Assembly (NCBI GenBank): GCA_936450465.1
Contig: OW388292.1
Location: 27,540,368-27,604,367 of the forward strand
Direction: 5' to 3'
From: Gibbula magus
Lineage: Eukaryota; Mollusca; Gastropoda; Trochida; Trochidae
Length of the DNA: 64,000 bases
This document shows positions 23,722 through 36,800 of the stretch, one piece after another; position 1 is the first letter of the stretch, and the number at the start of each line of letters is the position of its first letter. The position numbers and the translations under genes are program-made. The notes under the pieces are model-generated. The model saw nothing but the letters and a program-made list of their open reading frames with translations. It was not told the DNA's origin and ran no database searches.

Positions 23722-24537
23722 GTAGTGTTATGACTGCCTTGAGGAACAAGCCCAGTCCAGTAAGCCTCACCTATATGTAACTTGGACTAGTATTCAGAGC
23801 TGCTCTACTACCAGTTATGTCAAGCTACAATCTAGCGACACCTGAATACCTGGCTAAATACCTGAGTTAACAAACACACCTGGTTACAAAAATAGACAAT
23901 GTGGATTTATTTCCCATTTCAAATGATCAAATTTAGTCCCTGGTTTATCTAGAGGTCTGAAATATTTGACAGGCTGGACAAAATATATGATAATGTTGCA
24001 TACAAATGATTATTATCAAATTATTTACTCTTCATGGGTAATATCTCATGACGTTTATTTGAAAAAGGCTCGGTGGGGCAGGTAATTCAAGTAATATATT
24101 CAGGTCATACATATCATATTTGACACATCGGAATGTGATTTTGGTCATAAAATGAGTCTTACAATCCCTGTCCTTTCAGTTGTATTCAAATTTGCGTAAG
24201 AGACTATTATTGAAAGGTATGGAGCAGGATTGTTTGAATTCATGTATTACTTTTGAAGGTAATTCAGTAGAATGAAGTTGAATGAGGTGTTTTCCAACCA
24301 AAAACCAGGGATACTTCGTCCATAATTAGATATTCCTCAAAGCAGTTTTGAACGTGTGCAAGGTAGGCACGACAGGTGTGTGGGAGAATGACCTGTGGTG
24401 TATACCTGTTTATATTTTAAAAAGCATTTCAGGGTACTCGTTAAGCATCAGAGCAAAAGAGGTGTAGTGTGGTTTACTCAAAAATTTACAAAGAGGTTTT
24501 TCCATTGTAAAATTGTTTCACACATGTTAGGAGGATA

Positions 24538-24570
24538 GGGGTGGTTGGGGAGAGAATGTGGGGTGAGGGG
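24538..24570 (+). other. G-quadruplex-forming candidate
   Basis: Four runs of GGGG at 24538, 24547, 24560 and 24567 with loops of 5, 9 and 3 nt, inside a longer G/purine-rich tract (24528-24680). The run lies on the strand opposite the KANK transcript. Confidence 0.6.
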
Positions 24571-24869
24571 TGGAGAGATAGGAGCGTGTGGAGTGGTGGG
24601 TATATTAGGGTGCAGACAAGAGCTAGAAGTATGTGGTTCAGTATATCATGAGTTAGGCGTGTGTGGGTGGGTGAAATGGGGTGAAAGCTGCCTTGGTAGT
24701 TTGTGATGCAAGACAGACTGCAGAGATTAAACCTTGTGTTGTATTTACCCAGTGTCGTAACTGTCTGCAGGTAGAAGTAGAGCGGAGGTGGGAGAGTGTC
24801 CTGGCTGTGGCAATCAGAATGTGTGTGGGAGAAGAGGACTGTAAATTTCATAACTTGACAAAATGAAAA

Positions 24870-24980
24870 GGTGAGGTGAGGTGATGTGGGGTATAACATC
24901 ACTTTTAAGAGCATTTCAGTTATATCACGACTGCTTGTATTATTGCAAGGAGAAAACCTGCAACATTATTGCATTGCAGT
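24870..24980 (+). repeat. GGTGA-family dispersed repeat, truncated copy
   Basis: Starts with GGTGAGGTGAGGTGA, then GTTTAACATCACTTT-type and TTTCAGTTATATCACG sequence shared with copies at 28658, 31798, 40437, 57113 and 62241. It ends at GCATTGCAGT, about a third of the way into the longest copy. Confidence 0.65.
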
Positions 24981-27645
24981 AAAAAAAATAAAACATTAAT
25001 TTTGTTGGTTAATGTCTAACTTAATCTTTTTTAAAAATAAAAACGTTGAAAAGTCAAATGCAGATAAGGAACCTTGGAAAGTTACTTAGTAGTTGAGTTA
25101 AGAATGTACGTTAAGGACAGCCAACAATAAGTATCATTATCATATATAGTGATGGGTTGATAAAAGTTCACAACAAAACACTAGCTTCAACTAAAGCAAA
25201 CTGAGACAATTTACTTCCTTCAATCAATTCACAGTGAATGACCAGCTGAGTAAAACTAAAGACAGAAAATTTCTCTGAAGCAGTCATAATGAACATATTC
25301 AAAGCCACGGATTAGGTCTGCAGGTTCAGAATGAAATCTGGTTGGCGAAAAAATACCCATGACCACCCAAATCTTTGAATCCGCAGAATCTTTGCCATCC
25401 AAGATGATAAAAGTAGAGCACAAAAGAAATCTGTGATCAAGCACCAAGCCAGTTCAACAGAGGATAATCTGTAGATCAACTGTAAGACCAACTTCTACTC
25501 GGACCGATACATCAAGGACTTACAGTAAGCTTGTTTGATCAGTCAGAAGACGATATTTTAGTCTCGTCCACTCGAGAGAGACACAAACTCCTTGTCTCCA
25601 GACATCTTTCAGTGGATCAAACCCAGTCACACAACAGTCTGGTTCATTAGACCATTTTAGGTCAACAGAAGCTTATTTTATCAAGATCAAGATTAAGATT
25701 AAGAAGACTATCCTTATCAAGATTTAATATCTGATATTGGATCAAATTTGACTGAAATCTCTCAATATATAAAGTACATGCCTATGTCATATCTCGTACG
25801 CCTTCACCATACAATTAGAGTAGAATATGTCTTACCTTAAAATATATATCTCGCAGGTGAAGAAAATCAGGAGTATCCATTCACTGCAGTCAACTTCAAA
25901 TTATCCTCCTGAAAATAAGTAAATCAATATTAATGAAACAACATACTAGAAAACTACATAAGAATAAAACACATTTGTAACCCAATACCCTCCTACACGA
26001 ATAAAGCTCTATCTCACCTAAGTAATGATTTCATGAAGATGCCAATTTAAGTCATCAGGTGAACTTGTTAAATCCTCCTACATAAGTAAATTCATCTCCA
26101 TCACAAACTAGAGGCCCACACATGCAATGTGTCTCTATCATCTATTACAGCCTCTTGTCTCTGCCACACACTGACTGGTAGAACTCTCTCTCTCTCTCCG
26201 TCCCACTGAACAAGATCAGCGGGTCAAGGGAGCTAGCCTGACTGGTTGTACAGACAATCCTACATCAAGTATGTGTGCCTGGCGTACAAATATACTCATT
26301 TTAATAATTCTAAATATATGAGTGTTGTAGTCATGTAAACAATGATGTATTTAGCTGGAAATGCTTGGTGTTAAATAGCGCCTATAAACCTGATGTACAT
26401 GGATCCTCCATTTAATCATTATGTTTGCTGTAGGCATGCAGACAATCGTTAGCTTCACCTGCAATATTGTCAGGTGTTAGATAGCGCTTACAGTCCTACA
26501 TACATCTTCCATTAATAATTATTCAATTAATTCTAATGTATTTACATAAAACAATTAACATAGTTTATTTGAGCTGAGTTGTTAATAATGTAGAGGTATT
26601 TCTATAACGTCAGGATTACAGGCTATACATACAAATGAAATGGTTAACCCTTCCCGAGCTAAAGGCATGATAAGTTTTCAACCAGAATGTTAGTGTACCA
26701 TGGATCTCTGAAGGATGGTGTAAAACTGATATGGTCCTTGTTTAGAAATAATTAACAGGTATAGAACTACAAAATACATTGACACAATCATCAGCCTCTG
26801 TAAAAATGGAAATGTGTATCGTGTATTGTGTATCACAAAACATACTAAGGTGGAATAATTAACTGTTACAAAGTTTTCATAAGGAAAGAATATATGAATG
26901 CAAGAAGAGACAATAAAGAAATTGTTTAGATAAAGATAACTACTTACATTTCAATTATCAGTGAACTTTTAAATTGAAAGGAAAAAACATAATTTTAAAC
27001 AGTACAACACTTTCACTCAGCATTGGAAATCTTCTCAAAGGATAAAATACAACAGAATTGACTCTACATGGTTACAAGGAATAAAACTGATATCACACTG
27101 ACCAATAAATCTTTCAATAGGAAGGAATATATCATTTCAATGAGGAAGATACAACCTTAACACCCTGTAAGAATTGAATACAGCTGATATCACCCCACAC
27201 AGAGAAGTCAGGTAAGCATGGCGGGGTGATGACAGTGTTTCATCTAATGGCGGACAAACACAACAATGGCTGCCCAGGTTACAATCATGTGTCTATTGTG
27301 GATATCTACATAGGTAGCCATTAACCAGTATCCTGTCAACATCATAAATAACAGGTCATAGACAGAAACTACTGGTGATACATAAGGGGAATAACCTATA
27401 ACCTTACTGAAGGCCAGAAGAGTTGCTCCTTCTCTAAATGTATTCAAATGCTCCATGTTCAAATTTGACCAAATAAATTGCAGACAGCTGTTTTCATTTT
27501 TAAAATTTCAAATATCTTTATAGCACACTCTCTTTATAAAAATGTCCAGTGATGAATCCAGGACTTCTTCCCACACAGTTGTTCTATAACAAAATCTTGT
27601 TTACTGACCTGCTCAGGTAAGTGGTCAGTCAGTTGGTCCCTTACA

Positions 27646-27710
27646 TGAGTGAGTGTGTGTTGGGGTTTTACGCCGCTTTCAAGAGTATTTCACTTATCAC
27701 TTCGTTTACA
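27646..27710 (+). repeat. GGTGA-family dispersed repeat, 5' fragment
   Basis: TGAGTGAGTGTG leads into GGGGTTTTACGCCGC and TTTCAAGAGTATTTCACTTATC, the conserved left part of the family. The rest is missing. Confidence 0.6.
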
Positions 27711-28657
27711 AATATACCTCCAACTGCACTCAATGTAATATTATCACTAACTTCATCCAGTACATCAGGTAGAGCAATTCCTACAGGTGTTCTCACCTTT
27801 CCTCGTCAGCTGACTTGCAGTCAGTGTACCTTGTTTGCACCCTTGAACATATCTCCAACAGTACTCGATGATATTTTCCTGATGAAAGAAAACTATCCCT
27901 TTGTCCCATACACCCTAAACCTCAGAGAGTTTCATAATAAAAGAGAAACAACTTTCCTTCTCTATTAGACTGTATTCAGTGAATCAGGTACAGACGTCCT
28001 TCTGCAGGTGTTCCAACATTTTCTCGTTAGTTGACCTGCCCAGGTAAGCGGTCAGTCAGTAGGTCCCCTCGTCTGACCCCGACAGGATTAACTGATTATC
28101 GGGTTAAGTTGTATGCACTGGTCTTGTTCAACACTGACCATATTAATATAAATATAGAATTACAAATTACTTTCATTTCTACTCTCATTAATGACTTATG
28201 AATAGCCGTCTGAGTTAGCTTTCTACATTAGCAGCTCACCATGGCAATAATGTTAGAATTCAGGAAAACTAATGAAGAGTGAGAAATCATGCATTAATGC
28301 TAGCTTTGAGTGAGAATGGCTTTCAAAGGTGCCGGTCAACACATTAGCTCAGATTTGGCAATACATCAAAACTGTTAATCATGATTATGGACAAGGTCAG
28401 GAGGGGTTGAGAGAATTAGCCTTGATGTTGGGGTCATAGGTATGTTGTAAGGTGAATTGAGAAGACTACTAAAATTGATCAATTTCTTATATTTTTAAAG
28501 CAAAACAAAATTTATCTTTCTTTTACCTTCTCAGTACAAAGAATTACAAAACAAAAACTTAAATGGTTAGGAATTAAGATAAATCAGCCAATCTCAGCTG
28601 ATCAGCTAATGGAGCATTGTATGAAAATCTTACATCAGAACTGTAGAACTGTAGAGA

Positions 28658-28866
28658 GGTGAGGTGAGCTGAGGTGAGTTGGGGTTTAACATCACTTTCA
28701 AAAGTATTTCACTTACATCACGTTTGTAAGTATTATGGCAGGGAGAAGCCCGTAATGCCATGTGGCTATGTATTGCAGTGAAACCTGCGAGCATCGGCTG
28801 GAACTAGTGAACCATGGTGGTACTACTCTGAAACCCAAACCTTACTGCGTGCAGAACAGTTTCTCT
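28658..28866 (+). repeat. GGTGA-family dispersed repeat, long copy
   Basis: Begins with GGTGAGGTGA runs, then GGGGTTTAACATCACTTTC, ATTATGGCAGGGAGAA, GTGGCTATGTATTGCAGTG, GCATCGGCTGGAACTAG and GTGCAGAACAG. The same order of blocks is present at 31798 and 40437. It abuts a tRNA-like segment at its right. Confidence 0.75.
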
Positions 28867-28933
28867 ACATAGTGAGATTCAAACAAAGAACTTGGTTAAC
28901 AGCCAAATGCACTAACCATTCAGCAACTCCACC
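28867..28933 (-). repeat. tRNA-Asn-derived SINE head or tRNA pseudogene
   Basis: On the minus strand box A-like TGGTTAGTGCATTTGG is followed by CTGTTAACC, the anticodon loop of tRNA-Asn (GTT), and by box B-like GTTTGAATCTC. The anticodon stem TTTGG/CCAAG pairs with one wobble. The T and acceptor stems are degraded and it abuts a dispersed repeat, so it is read as a SINE head or pseudogene, not a working tRNA. Confidence 0.5.
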
Positions 28934-30151
28934 TTCATAAGTTTGGGGGCGTCATTTGCCATGCAAAACTGCATTGACAATAGAGCTATGTTAGAAGAAC
29001 ATGAATTAACAAATATTTCAGTAGGTGGATGTCGAGTTCATCACTTGAACTGATTTCACAAACGTCACAGAGCAAGGTGTGATAAAAGCTCATTATCTCA
29101 CCTGTATTCACCTCCTCCCACTCACCTCACCTGGGCCAAATAATGCAAATAGACACCTGGATCTCATGCAATAAACACTGCAGAGATCTGAATTTTGTTA
29201 GTTTTACCTTACATTTTGATATAATAAGAATGGAAACTAGAATGCATACCAAGAATTGTTGAGGAAGAGATTACAGTTTTTATCTTATAAGTCAGTTTTG
29301 ATATCTAACTGTATGGTGTGTGATATAGAGTATCTCACTATGACAGTTCATTGTAATGAACTGGATGATCGTGATGATCACGTTCAAGCACATTACAGAT
29401 TTAGAACCCGATAACATGAAACTTAACTTTGCATTATGATGTCCAAAACATGATTGTACCATAGTTGGTAATCCAGTTACTGGGACGGTTATGTAAGAAG
29501 ACTTCACAAAGCATAAATTCAATTTGAATTGCTTAACAAATGAGTTGCATTTTTTGTTCATGTCTATCCTGATTGACTACCACAAAACTATTTTCCACCT
29601 GACCACATGAGAGGAGTTCCTACATTGAGCACAAGTATGCCAAGCTGCTACATTCTCATCAAAATGTTGAATACTCTCATGAAAAACTGGCCACACACTG
29701 TATTGACATGTTACTCAAACAAACACTTGTACATGCATTTAACTCTCCTCAAACCATAAACATGGGTAAACTGCTGTATGCAAACAGAGCTTTCTGCAGG
29801 TACATGACATGGGTGAGTCAGTGCACTTGTTAATCACCAGTGCACAAAGGATGGCCTGTTTCAAGTTCACTTGTCATTGTCTTGACGAGACGTCCAATGT
29901 GACGTAATTATTACTAAGTCAGGGTGAGTCAGTCTTGCAAAGCTGATATCAATATAACAGAATTGAAATACAGACATTTGATTAATTAAATCTTCGCTAA
30001 GATCAAATGTTAATATAGATTGATACACAGTGTGAGGGAAAAGCCATACCCAAACTGACAAAATGTGAAGATTCTGAGATAATCAGAGATTGGGTAAAGA
30101 AGAGGTACAGTATCTCAAACATCTTAGACTATTTATCAGGAGCAGCATGTA

Positions 30152-30683
30152 CAGTCAAGCCGCGATAGTCCGGCCACCGATAATCCAAATCTCGCAGTGT
30201 CCGAACGGTAGCAAGCTGTAACCAAACTAATCTCTATATAAACTTATTAAATGTTGATTCATTAATCCGTTGATTCCGTTTCCGAATCCGAACGCCAATT
30301 AGCCGTAACGGATTAGTTAATTACAACTATTTCTGCTTCATTAATCCGGTGACAAGCGATCATCACACTGATTGGGTCGGTAAACTTCAATGACAGTCGA
30401 TTGAGTCAGTGGTCAGTAGTTTGTGATTTTAATAAATTGTAATGTTTTACATTTTGTGTCAGTAGTTTGTGATTGTAATATATTGAAATTTCTCATTTGG
30501 TGTGATAGTTACAAATATTCAGCGTGTCAAAGTCATTTAATATTTTAAATACGTTCTCGTCTGTCTGTAGATTCAAAGGCAATCAACTCCATCTTGTTTG
30601 ATTCATTTCAGTGGTCCGAACATTTCACTATCCGAACGTTTTTGATGAAAAACAGAAGCGTTCGGATTATCGAGGCCTGACTG
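30152..30683. mobile_element. pogo/Tigger-like non-autonomous transposon (532 bp)
   Basis: Inverted ends CAGTCAAGCCGCGATAGTCC (left) and CAGTCAGGCCTCGATAATCC (right, reverse complement) match at 17 of 20, flanked by TA at 30150-30151 and 30684-30685. CAGT-type ends with a TA target are typical of pogo/Tigger members of Tc1/mariner. No transposase ORF is present. Inside, TCAGTAGTTTGTGATT and TAATAAATTGTAATG-type sequence is duplicated at about 30415-30490. Confidence 0.8.
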
Positions 30684-31797
30684 TATATTACAGGTTTACC
30701 ATTTGTTCCACTGAATCATAGATCTTTACCATCCTCGGTTACCCAGGGTTTTATATATGCTCCGTTACCCTCCACTATATCACCCCTGGGAAACTCCATC
30801 AGAGAAATCGGTACTCAAATTACCCACCCTTAAATGAAGGCAGCCTCTTATCTACTGCATGTAAGATGACAACAAATTTGTGCATAACTTAGAATTTGTG
30901 CATATCTTAGAATTATCTTCAAGTCGGGTGACTGCAGCATCTGTCACTTCTAGACATGCTGATAACACGAGAGACAAACACTGATATTGAATTCCTGTGA
31001 GCAATATTGCCAGGTTTGATGTGTATCAGCCATATTAACAATCTATCAGACAACATTCCAGAACCAGCTGTTGTCTCAGCTGACTCGAATAAAACATCCA
31101 CAATCAGGCTTCCACAAAATATTTGCTGACTTGCAATAATTTTAATAGATTTTGGATATATATTTTCAAGACAGAATTTCAACAGAATAACATCTCTTTT
31201 AAAATGTAGCACTTTTACTGTGTGACCAATTAGAGGCAAAATAATTCCTGAAGGCCAGTTTACTGCAATCACAACTTGTTAACAAAAGGAATAATGTGGG
31301 ATGTGCCATTGGCTAAAGATAAGATCACCGGTATTCAAGAATATTCCAGAATATTCCAGGACCTGAAGGGAAATGATTTATAGAATTTATAGACATCATG
31401 TGAACACACTAAGCAGTATAAATAAACAACAAATCTTCAACATTAATGTTTATCAGTTGAATCAACCATATAAATCTAATCTTAGTAAGCCTGAAGTCAC
31501 TAAAGCTCAATTTTTCCAAATGACCATGAACTTATGATTCGAAATGGATGAATCTAAAAGGCAAATAATTCCAATGACTTTATTTTATTAGCAAGTTTCC
31601 ATGGCAGCAGACACCTTATGAGTTCATGAAATGAGTTGACCCTAATTATGGGGACAGCAAGAGGTCGCGACCTGGGTCACATGACCTGACATAGCATGAC
31701 CCAGAGAGTCTCTTCACCTTCATGTGAGGGATCCTGTGAACCCAATATCTCACACAGAGCTGACATCATCTTTTACATATCTAGTCCTAGCGATGGA

Positions 31798-32292
31798 GGT
31801 GAGGTGATTTGGGTTAAACGCCGATTTCAAGAGTATTTCACTTATCGCGGCTGCTAGTATTATGGCAGGGAGAAAGCCCGCAATGCCATGTGGCTATGCA
31901 TTGCAGTGAAACCTGCGAGCATCGGCTGGAACTAGCGAACACTGGGTGGTACTGCACTGAAATTCAGTGTAGCATTGCACCCAAACCTGACTGCATGTAG
32001 AACAGTGGAATATTGGAGTTTGAATCATTCCTTTCACTGTCCATATTTGATCCAATATTGTGTTACACCACATTTAAATTAGAAAGACTATTTTTAAAAT
32101 AACTATTTTGAAAGTTTAATTTGTACATAAATATTTAATGACAATTAATTTTAGTCTTTATGACAACTTTATTTTGGTTACTACTCCCTATTCATCACTC
32201 CTCAAACGATTCTCCAAACTCTTCATGAAGTATACCGCCGTGATTAAGTGAATTATTCTTGAAAGTGACATTAAAGCCCAACTCACCTCACC
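31798..32292. mobile_element. GGTGA-family foldback element with both ends (495 bp)
   Basis: The left end GGTGAGGTGATTTGGG..TTTCAAGAGTATTTCACTTA and the right end (reverse complement GGTGAGGTGAGTTGGG..TTTCAAGAATAATTCACTTA) are inverted for about 50 bp. The body holds the GGCAGGGAGAA, GCATTGCAGTGAAACC and GCATCGGCTGGAACTAGCG blocks found in the other copies. This copy shows the family is a long-TIR MITE/foldback element. It has no ORF. Confidence 0.7.
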
Positions 32293-33178
32293 ATGTATGT
32301 ACCCCATCTGCCTGAATTTCTAAAAAACATCAATTCTACCAACTATCTTAGCATTTCTTTTTCTCTACTACTCATCATTTATCACCCAGCCCAACCCATA
32401 ATCTCTCTGCTGTCCGCTCATCATGTATTCCCCTCAAGTGGCTACTAGCTCACTCCAATACATAATTTCACGTCTAAGGATGTTATCTTGTAGTATCTCA
32501 AAATGATTTATTTCTGAGGTGTGTCATGTTTTCCATGACTTACATACCAAATTATCTACGTCAAACATGAATAGGAATTTAATTGGAATTTTGTCTCAGT
32601 AATAATTCTTATAAAAAGTGTGGTTGCCTTTTAGGAAGTTTTCATTTCTGTATCTAAAGATTTTGATATTCCTAAAAATAATTACTTTTTTTATTCTTTA
32701 TAACTTCATAAAATCTATATTGTCAAACGTACAATACTGACTTAACCTCCAAAACATCTCTTAATTTTTATTCTTAAATTGTGAAATCCAATTTTCAAGA
32801 AACTCAATCTTATTGCGAAGCAAATTCGAAGTAAAAGTTATTTTCTTATGAAAGCACAAATACACCCATTTTCCCCCAAATATGACGGCTATGAAAAATG
32901 TAGGACATCTTTATATAGCCAAGTCCATGATGTAAAGGTCAACATTTCCAGTAAAATATTCCAGAAGGCCACAAGGTAATCCTTTGAGTACAAGCAAAAG
33001 ATACTGGACTCCAAGCAAACCCTCCAGCATCTTGTCACCTAAGCCTCATGTCCATCTAATCAAACATAGCTTGGAGGATACAAATACTTATCACATAAGT
33101 AATCTTGTTGGACAAACAGAGAGAAGAATGTGGGATAAAGAAGCTGAAGCAACACAAGGGAGGGGACTGCTGGGTAAT
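32293..33178. other. AT-rich noncoding stretch
   Basis: No gene, RNA or repeat was recognised between the foldback element and the minisatellite. Confidence 0.5.
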
Positions 33179-33844
33179 CCTTCAGTTACAGTGGAACCGC
33201 CTACACTCTGTACAGAGCTCATGGAGAAATAGCCTTCAGTTATATTGTAACCACCTTCACTCTGTACACAGAGGCTCATGGAGAAATAGCCTTCAGTTAT
33301 ATTGTAACCACCTTCACTCTGTACACAGAGGCTCATGGAACAATAGCCTTCAGTTACAGTGGAACCGCCTACACTCTGTACAGAGCTCATGGAGAAATAG
33401 CCTTCAGTTATATTGTAACCACCTTCACTCTGTACACAGAGCTCATGGAGAAATAGCCTTCAGTTACAGTGGAACTGCCTACACTCTGTACAGAGCTCAT
33501 GGAGAAATAGCCTTCAGTTATATTGTAACCACCTTCACTCTGTACACAGAGGCTCATGGAGAAATAGCCTTCAGTTACAGTGGAACCGCCTACACTCTGT
33601 ACAGAGCTCATGGAGAAATAGCCTTCAGTTATATTGTAACCACCTTCACTCTGTACACAGAGGCTCATGGAACAATAGCCTTCAGTTACAGTGGAACCGC
33701 CTACACTCTGTACAGAGCTCATGGAGAAATAGCCTTCAGTTATATTGTAACCACCTTCACTCTGTACACAGAGGCTCATGGAGAAATAGCCTTCAGTTAC
33801 AGTGGAACCGCCTACACTCTGTACACAGAGGCTCATGGAGAAAT
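33179..33844. repeat. Higher-order minisatellite: alternating 54-bp and 57-bp units (111-bp dimer), about 12 monomers
   Basis: Monomer A has CAGTGGAACCGCCTACACTC and monomer B has TATTGTAACCACCTTCACTC; both end in CTCATGGAGAAATAGCC. Order is A B B A B A B A B A B A, total 666 bp, so the dimer is the recently amplified unit. Because 54 and 57 are multiples of three and stop codons are absent in some frames, long apparent ORFs arise on both strands. None has a start context or domain. Confidence 0.93.
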
Positions 33845-36800
33845 GATAATACCATTCGATACGACATATCAAAATATGATATTTTTAGTTTTAGATAGAT
33901 TTTGGTACAGTTTTTGGCATTTTGAATTTTGAATTTTGAATTAAATAAACAAGATTACTGACACATATAATAACGACATGTATTTAGGATCAGTATATTA
34001 AGAAGCAAATATTTTTAGATAATAATGTAGGAAATAGATATTAATATATTATCAGATTTAAACTTAAACACTTAAATATCCTGACAATCATCATAATAGC
34101 CATGATAACAAGCAACTAACATCAAAATACTTACTTAATGAGACGGAAAGTCCTATGAATAAATAACGACTATTTCTTTACCTGATATTTCTGTGGCAGG
34201 ATGACATCTGTATAACTACCTGAAGCAACAAGGTCACACTCACACCCACTGGAAAAGCTGCCCTCAGGGCATGACGGTCTAATACACTAACTACACATCA
34301 ATATTTAAATCCACTCAAAGAACAATGGTGTGCATAACATAGAAATCTCCTTGTATCTGATTGGGATTACAAACTACCTGTAATGATAAAACAGTCCTAC
34401 CTGTATTACAAATTTTTAACGTAAAACTGTCCTTATTACCCATCATCCACCAGGAAATCTGACCTCGGTATTAACTCGACCGTGACGTTTCGTTAACAGC
34501 TGTGCTAGTGTGGTTGACTATTGATTTTTGCAGGAATTAACATATTTATATCTACATGAATTGATGTGGGTCAAGATGGCGATAAAATAAGTTTTCATAT
34601 CCTGGACAGTTAATATGACAAAGGGTTTCCCCATAGTTTTGTTTTATGATTTATCAGTTCAAGTGTTCCCCTTATCTAACAAAACCTCTAACATCTTGAA
34701 AAATTAAAATCATTACTGAATATATGACTTCAGAAAATTTAGAATATGATATTATGAATCAAAATTATTTTTCTGGAAATCTCATACAACATAATCAACT
34801 GACGACAGTTACCTTTTCAGTATTAACAACTAGTATAGTCGCTATAACAACAAAAACATATTGAGATCTTATCCATCCTATCCAACAGAAAACTTTCACC
34901 AGAAGATGCTAATTGGGTCTCTGTGACCGAAAAGGAAATGCAATTGTTCTGTGTCAGTGCCACATGTAACTCAATACACAGCATAGGCTGCTTTCATATT
35001 ATCTGGTCATCCACAAAAACGTTTAGTGTGTACTTACCCTAACAATGTCAGTCAGGCAGGGCTATATACTTTCTCCCTTGTTATCAATACAAAGTGTCAC
35101 AGTTTTCTGTTTTCTTTAGGGGAGAACACAGGCACTGGCTGGCAACATGCCTTGCACTCAAGTCATGTCTAAAGGAAGGAGACTCGGATTAACAAAGCAT
35201 TCACTATAGCCTGGGCGTATGGGACATTGTACGAGAGAAAGACTCCACTCATATTGATTGGGCCGGAGCTGTAGGGCTCGGGCTGAACACGCACTCAACC
35301 GGCTCCGTCATTATTTTGATTGGAAATATGTAATCAGGAAAGGCTGTAGGGAACTCTTCACGAGTATGTTGCAATCTGTTCATGATTTGGCTGTAGCCTG
35401 TTCACTTGTTCAAAAGTGTGCTATATTTTCATCAAAGTTTGCTGACGAGTTACTATCATGAGTTGTTGTGGATCCAGAGCAGAGATCCTAGCCCAAACCC
35501 TCAAGAGTTCCAAGTATGCCTCATCATGGATCCACCCTTGGGTCCAGTGCTATTGGACGGGGTTTGTCATGTTTCTAAGATATGGGGCAAAAAATCTAGT
35601 TCCAGCCCTGTTCAGAAATGTTGATCTCCATTGAACAATGAATGATATTGTTTCATCTGAGTTCATCTACAATTTATTTACCGGTATGATCAGGTTTAGA
35701 CTTGACAGATTAAAGACCAAATATCCTTTACTGATACATAACCTACTTTAAAGCAAACAAGTTGTGGCTTATAATCCGTAAATCTCTTGTACGGCTGTGT
35801 ATTGGATAATGATTAAGTATTGTTAAACAAACGGGGGCAAGTAGATACTGACACAGTTTTATACAGAGGATTTGTATATACATGGCAATTCTCCAGTTTG
35901 TTCAATTGCACATGTTATGTATTTACATAACATACACAATGATACTGCCTATTTATTAAAGTCGTTACAGGTAGTTACAATATGGTGATGATGATTTACT
36001 TCAAAAGAGGCCAAATGTGTAAAGCTATTTAGAAACAGCATTTTTATTAATGAAATAATTAGCACTAACAACTCCTCTGTTACTAAATTGCTTTACAAAG
36101 AACAGGATTTTTTTTCCTCAAAAAGTTTACTTGATTTATTATTAGCAAAAAGCTTTCAATTGACTTGAAGCCATAGTCTTGTACAAAACAATAAAATTCA
36201 AGTTCAACTTTCATTAGATCTCTTTATTTTAGACTGACATGCTAAATTGGATAAGATTTGTTCTATCTTAGATTCTGCTTGATTGAATTTAGATGTTAGT
36301 ACCTAAATGGTTTGTTATCCAGTCTTCATCCGATACTTTATACTTTTCATATAACTATTAGAGATTTTATCCAATAGCCCGGGAGTTACAATATTTCGCA
36401 ATATGTACCACACAGAAATGGAATGTTATGACTGGTAAAGCATGGGTGTGGGAAGAACACTGGGTTATCATCACATAATGCAACACTGTTTTCATAAGCA
36501 GGGGAATTATCTGGATATGATAACTACGTACAACAAGGTTTCAGGTTCCACAATACAGGAACAATACCATTAACCTCTCACACCACTCGGAGTCAAGTTA
36601 GGACAGCTCTTATCTTAAAATACATTAATGAGTTACAAAACAATCCCTCTAATGAATTACAAAAGCCAGATGTTATATAATCATTGAGTCATTATGCAAC
36701 CATTTCATTACCCTTTTTTAAATGTCAGTAAGAGTTTATTTAACAAATATTTCTGCATTAAGATATTTTAGCAATAGGAAGAGTAGAAGAGTAGAGGGGC

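Larger units (their letters stand above)
23722..30151. other. Noncoding stretch holding several dispersed repeats
   Basis: No supported gene. Contents annotated separately are a G-quadruplex candidate and three GGTGA-family fragments. A degenerate duplication of about 103 bp (GTGTTAAATAGCGC and GTGTTAGATAGCGC) spans about 26330-26520. The minus-strand ORF at 24486-24914 is Pro/Ser/Leu-rich, caused by the G-rich plus strand, and has no domain. Confidence 0.45.

Noticed and set aside
24486..24914. 142-aa minus-strand ORF
   Set aside because: Low-complexity Pro/Leu/Ser peptide caused by a G-rich plus strand; no family resemblance.
33105..33932. 275-aa plus-strand and 154-aa minus-strand ORFs
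   Set aside because: They are produced by the 54/57-bp minisatellite; no start context, splice signal or domain supports coding.
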